A stretch of DNA of 64,000 bases from Dolichospermum planctonicum (GCF_005402965.1 NZ_BJCF01000006.1:82381-146380), one strand, 5' to 3'; shown: positions 55,501 through 63,812, counted from the stretch's first letter. Numbers and translations are program-made. Notes: generated from the sequence alone by a model not told the origin.

Positions 55501-57476
55501 ATCGTGGTATTGATACCGTAGAATCTTCCATCACTTGGACCTTAAACACTTGGACATTAAGAAACCTAGAAAACCTAACATTACAGGGAACAACCGCCAT
55601 TAACGGTACAGGTAACACCCTCAATAATATCATTACAGGTAACGCAGCAGCTAACGTTCTGACTGGTGGTGCAGGTGCTGATACCCTCATTGGTGGCGCT
55701 GGTAATGATACCTACTATGTGGATAATACAGCAGATACCATCACAGAAAACCTGAATGAAGGAACAGATATTGTTTTCAGCATTATTGATTACACATTGG
55801 GGGATAACCTAGAAAACCTAACATTACAGGGAACAACTGCGATTAATGGTACAGGTAATGACCTCGATAATATCATTACAGGTAACGCAGCAGCTAACGT
55901 TCTGACTGGTGGTGCTGGTACTGATACCCTCCTTGGTGGTGCTGGTAATGATTCCTACTATATGGACTCCACAGCAGATACCATCACAGAAAACCTGAAT
56001 GAAGGAACAGATAGCGTTTTCAGCACTGTAACTTATACTTTAACCACCAACTTAGAAAACCTAACGTTACAGGGAACAACTGCGATTAACGGTACAGGTA
56101 ACACCCTCAATAATATCATTACAGGTAACGAAGCCGATAACGTTATTACCGGTGGTACGGGTGCTGATACCCTCCTTGGTGGTGCTGGTAATGATACCTA
56201 CTATGTGGACAATACAGCAGATATCATCACAGAATTAGGAGGATTAGGAGGACAAGAAACAGATAGCGTTTTCAGCACTGTAACTTATACCTTAACCACC
56301 AACTTAGAAAACCTAACATTACAGGGAACAACCGCTATTAACGGTACAGGTAACACCCTCAATAATATCATTACAGGTAACACTGGTAATAACGTTCTTA
56401 CTGGTGGTACAGGTGCTGATACTTTAATTGGTGGTGCTGGTAACGATTCCTACTATGTGGACTCCACAGCAGATATCATCACAGAAAACCTGAATGAAGG
56501 AACAGATAGCGTTTTCAGCACTGTAACTTATACCTTAACCACCAACTTAGAAAACCTAACGTTACAGGGAACAACTGCGATTAATGGTACAGGTAACACC
56601 CTCAATAATATCATTACAGGTAACACTGGTAATAACGTTCTTACTGGTGGTACGGGTGCTGATACCCTCATTGGTGGTGCTGGTAATGATACCTACTATG
56701 TGGACTCCACAGCAGATATCATCACAGAATTAGGAGGACAAGGAACAGATAGCGTTTTCAGCACTGTAACTTACACTCTCAGCACCAACTTAGAAAACCT
56801 AACGTTACAGGGAACAACCGCTATTAACGGTACAGGTAACACCCTCAGTAATATCATTACAGGTAACGCAGCAGCTAACGTTCTTACTGGTGGTACGGGT
56901 GCTGATACCCTCCTTGGTGGTGCTGGTAATGATACTTACTATGTGGACAATACAGCAGATAGCATCACAGAATTAGGAGGACAAGGAACAGATAGCGTTT
57001 TCAGCACTGTAACTTATACTCTCACCACCAACGTAGAAAACCTGGTTTTACAAGGAACAACCTCTATTAACGGTACAGGTAATGACCTCAATAATACCCT
57101 CGTTGGTAACGATGGTAATAATTTCCTCTATGGTGGTACAGGTGCTGATACCTTCGTTGGTGGTTTGGGTAACGATACTCTGTATTTAGGAAACGATAAT
57201 GCTGTAGATAACGTTAATTACGTTCTTGGTGATGGTACAGATACAGTTTACCAATTTGTGCGCGGTGTCGGTGGCGATAAACTGAACTTTACAGGTATTG
57301 CCAATTTTGATGTGATTACATCAGGTAATTCTACATTAGTGCGAATTGGAGATGGTATTATTGGTAATCCTGGTTTTGGTACTGGTCAATCATTAATGAC
57401 TTTATCCGGTACATCAGGATTTAATAGCACCAATGCGAGTTTAAACCTGTTTGGAGGTACTTTCCTATTTAGTTAA
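52536..57476 (+). CDS. Giant secreted RTX protein: DUF4347, LVIVD propeller, cadherin-like, calcium repeats
   Basis: The 1646-residue protein starts at ATG 52536 after a short AAGG-like site. Residues 11-155 are a DUF4347 domain (TTIHILSHGAPGCLYLG, LLYGCNVAAGDAG). Residues 195-640 hold eleven LVIVD repeats (GVQVVGNYAYVADNDSGLQI), nine of them exactly 42 residues, likely a beta-propeller. Two cadherin-like domains follow (640-740 and 740-845, TNLTLSTSTIAENQIIGTV). Residues 860-1560 hold RTX nonapeptides (GGAGNDTYYVDN) in seven blocks of about 80 residues, each with ENLTLQGTTAINGTGN. With no N-terminal signal peptide, type I export by a C-terminal signal is expected. A surface or extracellular adhesive role is inferred from the domains. 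Confidence 0.93.
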   Translation: MSNNSFLRQTATTIVFIDASLSDYQTLQTGIIEGVKTVIISPEQDGIEQISQILQQHPHITTIHILSHGAPGCLYLGNSQLNLTNIHNYTQQLQQWQPQNILLYGCNVAAGDAGTEFIHKLHQITNATISASTTKTGNAALGGNWQLEVNIPVTETFHGTSLHLSDIVADTLHSYQGVFAPTLVGVWDILSYANAVTVVGNYAYAVGDTLDIIDISNPAIPVVKGSYKISNGRGVQVVGNYAYVADGNSGLQIIDISNPTTPTLKGNYDTSGWARGVQVVGNYAYVADSGSGLQIIDISNPTTPTLKGNYNTSGWAIGVQVVGNYAYVADNDSGLQIIDISNPTTPTLKGNYNTSGYARGVQVVGNYAYVADAGSGLQIIDISNPTTPTLKGNYDTSGNASGVQVVGNYAYVADYWSGLQIIDISNPSNPTLKGNYNTSGIAWGVQVVGNYAYVADNDSGLQIIDISNPTTPTLKGNYDTSDYAWGVQVVGNYAYVADNDSGLQIIDISNPTTPTLTGNYDTSDYAWGVQVVGNYAYVADEYSGLQIIDISNPTTPTLKGNYDTSGYAWGVQVVGNYAYVADNDSGLQIIDISNPTTPTLKGNYNTSDYARGVQVVGNYAYVADSVGGLKIINVSEFNNQAPTNLTLSTSTIAENQIIGTVIGNLTTTDPNTGDTFTYSLVTGDGATDNSLFTISNNQLTTNAVFDFETKNSYSIRVKTTDQDGLSFEKQLTIGVSNVNETPTNLTLSNNTVAENQIIGTVVGNLTTTDPDTENTFTYSLVTGDIATDNSLFTITNNQLTTNAVFDFETKNSYIIRVQTTDQDGLSFEQQLTIEITDLNEDESFTITPQQDIIDAQDGNDTITSIFANLQQQDTIDGGNGTDTLIITQGTDNDFISIDTNNITNQLDIPDTTVFGFENFDLSSFTGTVSFLGTAANDWIKSGTGNDDLTGGDGDDYLNGGTGTDLLIGGQGNDTYVVDNIGDIISEGLNRGIDTVESSITWTLNTWTLRNLENLTLQGTTAINGTGNTLNNIITGNAAANVLTGGAGADTLIGGAGNDTYYVDNTADTITENLNEGTDIVFSIIDYTLGDNLENLTLQGTTAINGTGNDLDNIITGNAAANVLTGGAGTDTLLGGAGNDSYYMDSTADTITENLNEGTDSVFSTVTYTLTTNLENLTLQGTTAINGTGNTLNNIITGNEADNVITGGTGADTLLGGAGNDTYYVDNTADIITELGGLGGQETDSVFSTVTYTLTTNLENLTLQGTTAINGTGNTLNNIITGNTGNNVLTGGTGADTLIGGAGNDSYYVDSTADIITENLNEGTDSVFSTVTYTLTTNLENLTLQGTTAINGTGNTLNNIITGNTGNNVLTGGTGADTLIGGAGNDTYYVDSTADIITELGGQGTDSVFSTVTYTLSTNLENLTLQGTTAINGTGNTLSNIITGNAAANVLTGGTGADTLLGGAGNDTYYVDNTADSITELGGQGTDSVFSTVTYTLTTNVENLVLQGTTSINGTGNDLNNTLVGNDGNNFLYGGTGADTFVGGLGNDTLYLGNDNAVDNVNYVLGDGTDTVYQFVRGVGGDKLNFTGIANFDVITSGNSTLVRIGDGIIGNPGFGTGQSLMTLSGTSGFNSTNASLNLFGGTFLFS
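53235..54368 (+). repeat. Nine 126-bp tandem repeats encoding LVIVD units
   Basis: Nine units of exactly 126 bp start at 53235 with GGTGTGCAAGTAGTCGGTAA. Most differences fall in two short windows: the two codons after GTAGCTGAT and the last codons of the unit. The rest is almost invariant, so the array can change length by recombination without a frameshift. Confidence 0.95.
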
Positions 57477-57515
57477 TAGCTTTGTTGGGTCTTCTCAACC
57501 CAATAACTTAGGGAC

Positions 57516-57627
57516 TTTGTTGTTAGGACTTTGTTGGGTTACGTTGTGGCTTAACCCAACCTACAATTATCTTTGTTGTTAGGACTTTGTTGGGTGACGC
57601 TGTGGCTTAACCCAACCTACAATTATC
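57516..57627 (+). repeat. Two 56-bp direct repeats with GTTGGGTT/AACCCAAC hairpins
   Basis: TTTGTTGTTAGGACTTTGTT begins both copies (57516 and 57572). Each contains GTTGGGT and AACCCAACC arms that can pair, right after the RTX gene stop. They may act as a terminator-like 3' structure or be a dispersed repeat. Confidence 0.75.
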
Positions 57628-57668
57628 ACAAGACGCAAAAGAACCGCGAAAAATTTTATTTTTAGGTG

Positions 57669-57721
57669 TTGACAAAGGATTTGAAATATGTTATCATAAT
57701 TTTGATAAGGAAGAACTATCT
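57669..57721 (+). repeat. Promoter-like repeat A, copy 2
   Basis: TTGACA 57669-57674, 17 bp, TATCAT 57692-57697, then TTTTGATAAGGAAGAACTAT. It is preceded by AAACCGCGAAAAATTTTATT, which is also shared with the copy at 58327 and the inverted copy. Confidence 0.8.
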
Positions 57722-57775
57722 GAAATTAGGTGACAGGTGACAGCTGACAGGGAACAGGGAATAGCTTTTTGAGTA

Positions 57776-57977
57776 GGATAGCGATAGCGAAGCGCTGCTG
57801 CAAGCAGTTCGCTATATAATAGGGTAAGTTCAGATTGAGTGAGGTACACTTTGTGCAGGCAAGATGCCTGCACCACAAGAGTTTTATTTTATTATTAATA
57901 TCTGTACTTGAGGTGAAGACTTTGGGTGTAGCACAGCGATAGCGAAGCGCTGCTGCAAGCAGTTCGCTATATAATAA
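57776..57977 (+). repeat. Hairpin repeat B, copies 2 and 3, flanking another repeat
   Basis: Copies at 57776-57822 and 57931-57977 enclose a segment with GTGCAGGCAAGATGCCTGCA, itself a palindromic stretch, and AATATCTGTACTTGAGGTGA. The same segment recurs inverted at 63853-64000. Confidence 0.8.
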
Positions 57978-58176
57978 CTATATAATATAGTAACGCACCA
58001 TATTAAATCATTGACATCATCAAAAAATCCCCATCTTCATCCTGTACATCCTTTCATCCTGGATATCCTGATTCTGACAAATGTAAAAGCATGAATGTTA
58101 CCAGAGTATATAGTAACGCACCATCTTTAATCATCATCATAAAATCCCCATCTTCATCCTGTACATCCTTTAATCA

Positions 58177-58281
58177 GTTGACAGTTGACAGTTGACAGTT
58201 GACAGTTGACAGTTGACAGTTGACAGTTGACAGTTGACAGTTGACAGTTGACAGTTGACAGTTGACAGTTGACAGTTGACA
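58177..58281 (+). repeat. Fifteen perfect GTTGACA heptamers
   Basis: GTTGACA is repeated 15 times without a break. Each unit holds a consensus -35 hexamer TTGACA, so the array is also a string of potential RNA polymerase contact sites. Confidence 0.98.
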
Positions 58282-58326
58282 GGAAACAAGACGCAAAAAA
58301 ACCGCGAAAAATTTGTTTTTTAGGTG

Positions 58327-58379
58327 TTGACAAAGGATTTGAAATATGTTATCCTAATCTTGATAAGGAAGAACTATCT
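58327..58379 (+). repeat. Promoter-like repeat A, copy 3
   Basis: TTGACA 58327-58332, 17 bp, TATCCT 58350-58355, then the shared GATAAGGAAGAACTATCTGA. It lies 46 bp after the GTTGACA array. Confidence 0.8.
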
Positions 58380-58474
58380 GAAATTAGGTGACAGGTGACA
58401 GCTGACAGGGAACAGCCAAATAGTAGGGTGTGTTAGCGACTAGTAACGCACCGTTGTTAAAGACTTTTGGTGTA

Positions 58475-58520
58475 GCATAGCGATAGCGAAGCGCTGCTGC
58501 AAGCAGTTCGCTATATAATA
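58475..58520 (+). repeat. Hairpin repeat B, copy 4
   Basis: GCATAGCGATAGCGAAGCGC and the following CAAGCAGTTCGCTATATAAT match the other copies. It is followed by the CATCCTGGATATCCTGATTC repeat, which leads straight into repeat A copy 4. Confidence 0.85.
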
Positions 58521-58589
58521 TAGTAACGCACCATTTTAAATCATTATCCTGTACATCCTTGCATCCTGGATATCCTGATTCTGACAAAA

Positions 58590-58642
58590 TTGACAAAGGA
58601 TTTGAAAAATGTTATCCTCATCTTGATAAGGAAGAACTATCT
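58590..58642 (+). repeat. Promoter-like repeat A, copy 4
   Basis: TTGACA 58590-58595, 17 bp, TATCCT 58613-58618, then CATCTTGATAAGGAAGAACT. Downstream lie short repeats and no gene on the plus strand for about 1.7 kb. Confidence 0.8.
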
Positions 58643-58873
58643 TAAATTTAAAAGTAGGTGTGTTAAGTAGGTGAACGGAAAAAAACCGACACAAGTAACG
58701 AAAAGTAAAGTTGCCCAGTTCCCAGTTAAGAGTTCCCAGTTAAGAGTTAAGAGTTCCCTTCTCATAACGACAATTTTTAACGCCAACCTACTTAGCGACA
58801 GTGTAACCCACCATTTTAAGTAATTTACATTTTGCGTCTCTGCGTGAGAAAAAAATATGTAATTTATTCACCC

Positions 58874-58907
58874 AAAAAAAGAAGCCCAGAAACGAATTTC
58901 GGGCTTC
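58874..58907 (-). terminator. Terminator of chlP
   Basis: On the minus strand GAAGCCC pairs with GGGCTTC around a 13-base loop and is followed by seven T. It lies 14 bases beyond the chlP stop. Confidence 0.85.
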
Positions 58908-58920
58908 TGATTTCTTATAT

Positions 58921-60141
58921 TTAAGGTGCAAGGGCGTTACCACGAATTAAACTACCAATGGTTTTAGCGGTAATTTTTAATTGGGTAAAGGGGTTAGCAG
59001 GAACTACAGTTTTATAAAGATAACTGTCAAAAGTTAGCTTTTGTACGTCCATATCATCACACATTTCTACAAATGCTTCCCGGGTAGCATCGGAACGATA
59101 GAAGACGGTTTGTAGAATGTCTAAGACTTTGTAAGTGAGTCCGTATTTCTTATCCCAACGTTTGAGGTAAAGTTTTAAATCTCGTTCTGTAGGTATCCGC
59201 GCTCCATTGTTGGAAGTTTCGACAATGGTTTCTGCACACATTCTCCCAGATTTGGCCGCAAAGTAAATACCTTCACCGGAGGATTTAGTGACATAACCAG
59301 CAGCGTCTCCTACTAAAGCAATGCGTCCCACAACGCGACGGGGACGGGGATGTTCGGGTATGGGGTGGGCTTCTACTTTGATGATTTTACCACCGGCTAG
59401 TTTTTCAGAAGCACGGGCGCGAATACCTGCTTGTAATTGTTTAATACTGGCTTTGTTAACTTGCATTGTGCCAGTACCTACCGCTACGTGATCATATTTG
59501 GGAAATACCCAAGCGTAGAAGTCGGTAGAAACATCGTCACCAACGTACATTTCCGCCAGGTCATTATAATAGGCCATTTTATCTTGGGGGAGACGAATGC
59601 GTTCTTGGAAAGCGATCGCATAATTATAATCTCCAGCACCCATATCCTTAGCAATGCGGGAATTTGCGCCGTCCGCACCAACGATTAAATCCACCTTGAG
59701 GCTTTTAGTCACGCCCTCGGACCCGTCTCCTGTATGGTCAACATAATGGATGGTATAGGGGTCAGTATTGTTCCCAGGAATATCAACCTTATGAACAGTG
59801 GCGTTAATTAAATTCGCCCCTAATTTGGCCGCCCGGTTTCGCAAGAAACCATCTAGCACTTCTCGGCGGCACATTCCTATATATTCGTCTTCATTTATCA
59901 AATTGATATCAACCTCACGATTAGAGGGAGAAATCATTTTCATTTTCCGTACCCGACGGTCAATAATTTCTGGAGGTAAATCAAACTCATTCACCATACA
60001 GAGGGGAATAGCACCCCCACAAGGTTTGGCGTTATCTAATTTCCGCTCAAACAAGTATGTTTCGATTCCAGCTTTCGCTAAAGTTTCAGCAGCGCATGAA
60101 CCCGCAGGTCCAGAACCAACAACAGCAACCCGTAGTGTCAA
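58921..60141 (-). CDS. chlP: Geranylgeranyl reductase ChlP
   Basis: The 406-residue flavoprotein reduces the geranylgeranyl chain to phytyl for chlorophyll and tocopherol. The FAD-binding start TLRVAVVGSGPAGSCAAETL, the FERKLDNAKPCGGAIPLC block and VGRIALVGDAAGYVTKSSGE are diagnostic. The frame is open to 60186, but the family N-terminus begins at a TTG (60141-60139) seven bases after AGGAG, so TTG is the likely start. It ends in a clear terminator. Confidence 0.96.
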   Translation of the reverse strand: MTLRVAVVGSGPAGSCAAETLAKAGIETYLFERKLDNAKPCGGAIPLCMVNEFDLPPEIIDRRVRKMKMISPSNREVDINLINEDEYIGMCRREVLDGFLRNRAAKLGANLINATVHKVDIPGNNTDPYTIHYVDHTGDGSEGVTKSLKVDLIVGADGANSRIAKDMGAGDYNYAIAFQERIRLPQDKMAYYNDLAEMYVGDDVSTDFYAWVFPKYDHVAVGTGTMQVNKASIKQLQAGIRARASEKLAGGKIIKVEAHPIPEHPRPRRVVGRIALVGDAAGYVTKSSGEGIYFAAKSGRMCAETIVETSNNGARIPTERDLKLYLKRWDKKYGLTYKVLDILQTVFYRSDATREAFVEMCDDMDVQKLTFDSYLYKTVVPANPFTQLKITAKTIGSLIRGNALAP

Positions 60142-60377
60142 AGGTTTTCTCCTAATTATCAATATTTTCCCAAAGTATCCTATCACGGACTTTTAGCTGG
60201 CCTCCCCCCTTAGCCTGGGGTTTTCACACAAAATACAATATTCCTTAATATTTCGTCATCAAAATGGCATATTTTATGTAGAGTTACTATCTCAGGACTT
60301 ACACAAAACAAAACGACACGAGAGTGAGGGCAATTTTCCGGTATATGAAACCAATATCCCAACCAGGTGCAATATTT

Positions 60378-60788
60378 ATGACCACAGGAACGTTAACAGG
60401 TGCAACTATTTCCTCCACTGTGGGTGGTATGGGAATAGTTGGCGGCTTTGGTGGTATGGGAATAGGTGCGGCTTCTGTAACGGCTGCGGGTGCTGTTATT
60501 AGCCCTGCTGCTTATGGTGCTTTTGAGGGAATGAGAACAGGGGATACAGTAGCTTTTGGTGCCATGGGTATTGGTGCTATGAGTGGTTTTGGGATTTCTC
60601 ATATAATCGGTAATATGGGATTTGTCGCGCCTAAAGTTGGGTTAGCATTCGGTATTGGTACTGTACCCATAGCGGGAATTGGTGCAGTTTTAGGACTTGC
60701 TGCTTATGGTGTGGCTAAATTATTAAATGATTCTGAATTTCAAGAAACCCCCATGCAGCTTTTTGAACGTATGGAAGAGAAAATTTGA
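60378..60788 (+). CDS. Gly-rich membrane-active N-terminal part of the WD40-DnaJ gene, ended by TGA
   Basis: ATG 60378, eight bases after AGGTG, opens a 136-residue hydrophobic, glycine-zipper-like protein (GGMGIVGGFGGMGIGAASVT, IAGIGAVLGLAAYGVAKLL) ending MQLFERMEEKI. It stops at TGA 60786-60788. The same frame stays open after the stop for 57 codons (QNDDDHDHYHYLAALLKLSG and on) up to the ATG of the WD40-DnaJ ORF, and then to 61574. The two ORFs therefore look like one gene of 398 codons plus stop with a single internal TGA. The glycine-zipper part suggests membrane insertion. Confidence 0.6.
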   Translation: MTTGTLTGATISSTVGGMGIVGGFGGMGIGAASVTAAGAVISPAAYGAFEGMRTGDTVAFGAMGIGAMSGFGISHIIGNMGFVAPKVGLAFGIGTVPIAGIGAVLGLAAYGVAKLLNDSEFQETPMQLFERMEEKI

Positions 60789-60959
60789 CAAAATGATGAT
60801 GATCATGATCATTATCATTATCTTGCAGCGTTACTAAAGTTATCTGGTGATGATCTTCATGGCAAATTTACGGACTTAGAAATTGATGATGAGTTAGAAA
60901 AATTAAAGGCAAAGATAAATAGTCAAACTGCAAAAAATGAACCCCATAAAATATTAACT

Positions 60960-61574
60960 ATGGCTTCTCAAACAATGGGAAATTGGCAATGTGTAAAAAC
61001 TCTCAAAGGACACACAGCTAAAGTGAATAGTGTAGCTATTCATCCTAATAATAAAACTTTGGTGAGTGGTAGTAATGACAGACAAGTTAATTTATGGAAT
61101 TTGCAAACTGGCAAATGTCTTTATATTTTTTCTGGACAAGCGGAAGCTGTTTTATCTGTGGCTATTATTGCTATTCACCCAGATGGTAAAATTGTTGCTA
61201 GTAGTAGTCAAGAGGGAATTATCAAACTTTGGAATTTTCAAACTGGGGCATTATTGGCAACTATTTCTGGTTTTAGTCCCCTAGTTTTTAGTCTAGATGG
61301 TACAATGCTGATTAGTGGTGATCAAGGTGGGACTATCAAGATTTGGCAACTTGACAGCAGCGATAATTTACCATTAATTGGGGAATGGTGGGAAATTTTA
61401 GGCGTAGAACCGAAAACTCACCCCAAAGATGTCAAACTGGCCTATCTGAGATTAGCTAAATTATATCATCCTGATATTAACAGTTCTGTTAGTGCTAAAA
61501 CTGCCATGCAAGCAGTTAATCAGGCATATCAAAAGTTTCAGCAGCAATTAAAGACACATAAGACACATAATTGA
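60960..61574 (+). CDS. WD40-repeat protein with C-terminal DnaJ domain
   Basis: The 204-residue frame carries three WD40 units (LKGHTAKVNSVAIHPNNKTL, VSGSNDRQVNLWNLQTGKCL, GGTIKIWQLD) and a C-terminal J domain (WWEILGVEPKTHPKDVKLAY, LAKLYHPDINSS) with the HPD motif that stimulates Hsp70. Three WD units are too few for a closed propeller, so it may pair or be incomplete. The frame is open upstream to the TGA at 60786, so this is probably the C-terminal part of the gene starting at 60378. Fusing a J domain to WD40 suggests a targeted co-chaperone; the target is unknown. Confidence 0.8.
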   Translation: MASQTMGNWQCVKTLKGHTAKVNSVAIHPNNKTLVSGSNDRQVNLWNLQTGKCLYIFSGQAEAVLSVAIIAIHPDGKIVASSSQEGIIKLWNFQTGALLATISGFSPLVFSLDGTMLISGDQGGTIKIWQLDSSDNLPLIGEWWEILGVEPKTHPKDVKLAYLRLAKLYHPDINSSVSAKTAMQAVNQAYQKFQQQLKTHKTHN

Positions 61575-62040
61575 TCATAAAATCAGTGGAAATTTGGAAA
61601 TTCTGCCCTATAAACTCGATTTTTTCACAGGCTATCAAAGAAAGATAGCTTTATCAGTATTAATAACTAGATTTTTTGAATTTTCTGATTTTTTTGAGTT
61701 TTTTTGAATTTTTGTGAATTGTTTATGTTGCATATTTTCAAAAAACGTTATAAATTGTTAAGTTGTAGGGGAATAATATTTTTTTTGATTTCAATAGCAA
61801 ATTCCTGATCAAGTATGTATACTAAAATTCTGTGATTCTAATACACGGAATGAGGTGTATTTTCAGAAGTTAAGAAAACTGCTAAATACTATGCAGTTAG
61901 GTTTTTACATTGACTAAGTTTTAGTATTTTGACTGGATTGATATTTGCTATTTCAAAGTTATGATGAAAATGGCATAAACAATAATTAAAGGTGTATCTA
62001 CTCCCAAAAAATCTACTATCTAAATGGAGTTAGTCTGGAA
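61575..62040. other. AT-rich intergenic stretch before the invertase gene
   Basis: No ORF or RNA gene is seen. A T-rich patch with repeated TTTTTTGAATTTT lies at 61673-61715. The region should hold the invertase promoter. Confidence 0.55.
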
Positions 62041-63489
62041 ATGCAACTAAATAAATTAGAGACAAGTCAAAATATAGAAAATGAAGCATGGCAAGTATTA
62101 GAGAATTCAATTCTCTACTACAAAGGTCAGCCTGTAGGTACTGTAGCCGCTTATGATTCATCCGTAGAAGCATTAAATTATGACCAATGTTTTATTCGAG
62201 ATTTCGTTTCTTCGGCGTTAATTTTTCTGATTAAAGGTAGAACAGATATTGTCAAAAACTTCCTAGAAGAAACATTAAAGTTACAGCCTCAAGAAAAAGC
62301 ATTAGATGCCTATAAACCCGGTAGAGGTCTAATTCCAGCCAGTTTTAAAGTCGTTTCTGCCAATGGGGAAGAATTTTTAGAAGCTGATTTTGGTGAACAC
62401 GCTATTGCTAGAGTGACACCAGTTGATTCTTGTTTATGGTGGTTGATTTTATTGCGGGCTTATGTAGTCGCTACCAATGATTCATCTTTAGCTTATCAAC
62501 CTCAATTCCAAACAGGAATTAGGTTAATTATGGATATCTGTTTGGCTAATCGTTTTGATATGTACCCAACTCTATTAGTTCCCGACGGCGCGTGTATGAT
62601 AGATAGACGTATGGGTATTTATGGACATCCTTTAGAAATTCAAGTTCTGTTTTTTGCGGCTTTACGTGCAGCGCGAGAACTGCTAATTTGCCAAGGTAAT
62701 CAAGATATTATTGAAGCCATTGATAACCGTTTACCTTTATTATGTGGTCATCTTCGTCAGCATTATTGGATAGATATTCATCGTTTGAATGCGATTTATC
62801 GGTTTAAAGGAGAAGAATACGGTAAAGCTGCGGTTAATCTTTTCAATATTTATGCAGATTCTTTACCCTATTATGATTTAGATAAATGGCTACCCAGAAA
62901 AGGGGGTTATTTTGCGGGAAATGTTGGACCATCACAAATGGATACTCGTTTTTTCACCCTCGGAAACTTAATGGCTGTAATTTCTGATCTTTCTACAGAA
63001 GAACAGTCTGAAGCAATTATGAATTTGATTGAAAAAAGATGGGAGGATTTAGTAGGAGATATGCCTATTAAAATCTGTTATCCTGCTTTACAAGGTGAAG
63101 AATATCGAGTAGTAACGGGGTGTGATCCAAAAAATATTCCCTGGTCATATCATAATGCCGGAAGTTGGCCTGTTTTAATGTGGATGTTAGCAGCAGCAGC
63201 GGTAAAAACCAAAAAACCAGAATTAGCACAAAAAGCCATTGAAATTGCTAAATCTCGACTGAGTGAAGATGAATGGCCAGAATATTATGATGGTAAAAAA
63301 GGGAGATTAATTGGTAAACAAGCGAGAAAATATCAAACTTGGACAATTACCGGTTATTTATTAGCGCAGGAATTAATCAATAATCCCAATCATTTATCAT
63401 TAATTAGTTTTGATGAATTACCCCCAGAAACCATTTCTAGAGCCTGTGAATTTGAAATTGGCAGTATAGATCCTTTCATGAATCATTAA
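62041..63489 (+). CDS. Alkaline/neutral invertase (GH100)
   Basis: The 482-residue enzyme hydrolyses sucrose to glucose and fructose in the cytosol. Typical GH100 blocks are [19 protein letters not shown] with the catalytic aspartate, [52 protein letters not shown] and [20 protein letters not shown]. The length is that of the cyanobacterial InvA/InvB enzymes, which in heterocystous strains support sucrose breakdown; which of the two this is cannot be told. The start at ATG 62041 is preceded by a weak GGAG-like site. Single gene. Confidence 0.94.
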   Translation: MQLNKLETSQNIENEAWQVLENSILYYKGQPVGTVAAYDSSVEALNYDQCFIRDFVSSALIFLIKGRTDIVKNFLEETLKLQPQEKALDAYKPGRGLIPASFKVVSANGEEFLEADFGEHAIARVTPVDSCLWWLILLRAYVVATNDSSLAYQPQFQTGIRLIMDICLANRFDMYPTLLVPDGACMIDRRMGIYGHPLEIQVLFFAALRAARELLICQGNQDIIEAIDNRLPLLCGHLRQHYWIDIHRLNAIYRFKGEEYGKAAVNLFNIYADSLPYYDLDKWLPRKGGYFAGNVGPSQMDTRFFTLGNLMAVISDLSTEEQSEAIMNLIEKRWEDLVGDMPIKICYPALQGEEYRVVTGCDPKNIPWSYHNAGSWPVLMWMLAAAAVKTKKPELAQKAIEIAKSRLSEDEWPEYYDGKKGRLIGKQARKYQTWTITGYLLAQELINNPNHLSLISFDELPPETISRACEFEIGSIDPFMNH

Positions 63490-63545
63490 GCTGTACTGCA
63501 TTTAATTTCTATGATTTTAGCGGGCATCTTGCCCGCTCCACAACA

Positions 63546-63585
63546 TGGTGCGGGGTGCGGGGTGCGGGGTGCGGGGTGCGGGGTT
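63546..63585 (+). repeat. GTGCGGGG octamer repeats
   Basis: GTGCGGGG is repeated about five times. It is the inverse of the CCCCGCACC run at 51917-51940 and belongs to the long inverted repeat shared by the two places. Confidence 0.9.
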
Positions 63586-63642
63586 ATCTTCTTCATCCTC
63601 TTCTTCATACTCCCCACTCTCTAACTCTGTACTCCGCACTCC

Positions 63643-63698
63643 TTAAGATAGTTCTTCCTTATCAAGATAATGATAACATATTTAAAATCCTTTGTCAA
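63643..63698 (-). repeat. Promoter-like repeat A, copy 5 (inverted)
   Basis: On the minus strand TTGACA (63698-63693), 17 bp and TATCAT (63675-63670) are followed by the shared GATAAGGAAGAACTATCT. Downstream it continues into the same AAGGAGTGCGGAGTACAGAG segment as copy 1. Confidence 0.8.
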
Positions 63699-63756
63699 CA
63701 CCTAAAAAACAAATTTTTCGCGGTTTTTTTGCGTTAATTGTTGCTTTGTGGGGTAA

Positions 63757-63812
63757 TGTCAGAATCAGGATATCCAGGATGAAAGGATGTACAGGATGAA
63801 GATAGGGATTTT
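63757..63812 (-). repeat. Dispersed repeat, CCTGGATATCCTGATTCTGAC family
   Basis: GTCAGAATCAGGATATCCAG followed by GATGAAAGGATGTACAGGAT is an inverted copy of the family seen at 51.8-52.3 and 58.0-58.6 kb. Confidence 0.85.

Noticed and set aside
58177..58281. Possible CRISPR array
   Set aside because: The units are 7 bp with no spacers; it is a simple tandem repeat.
63555..63737. 60-codon ORF similar to one at 51740-51925 (minus)
   Set aside because: Both are translations of the same inverted repeat segment and read against the promoter-like module; more likely repeat DNA than a gene family.
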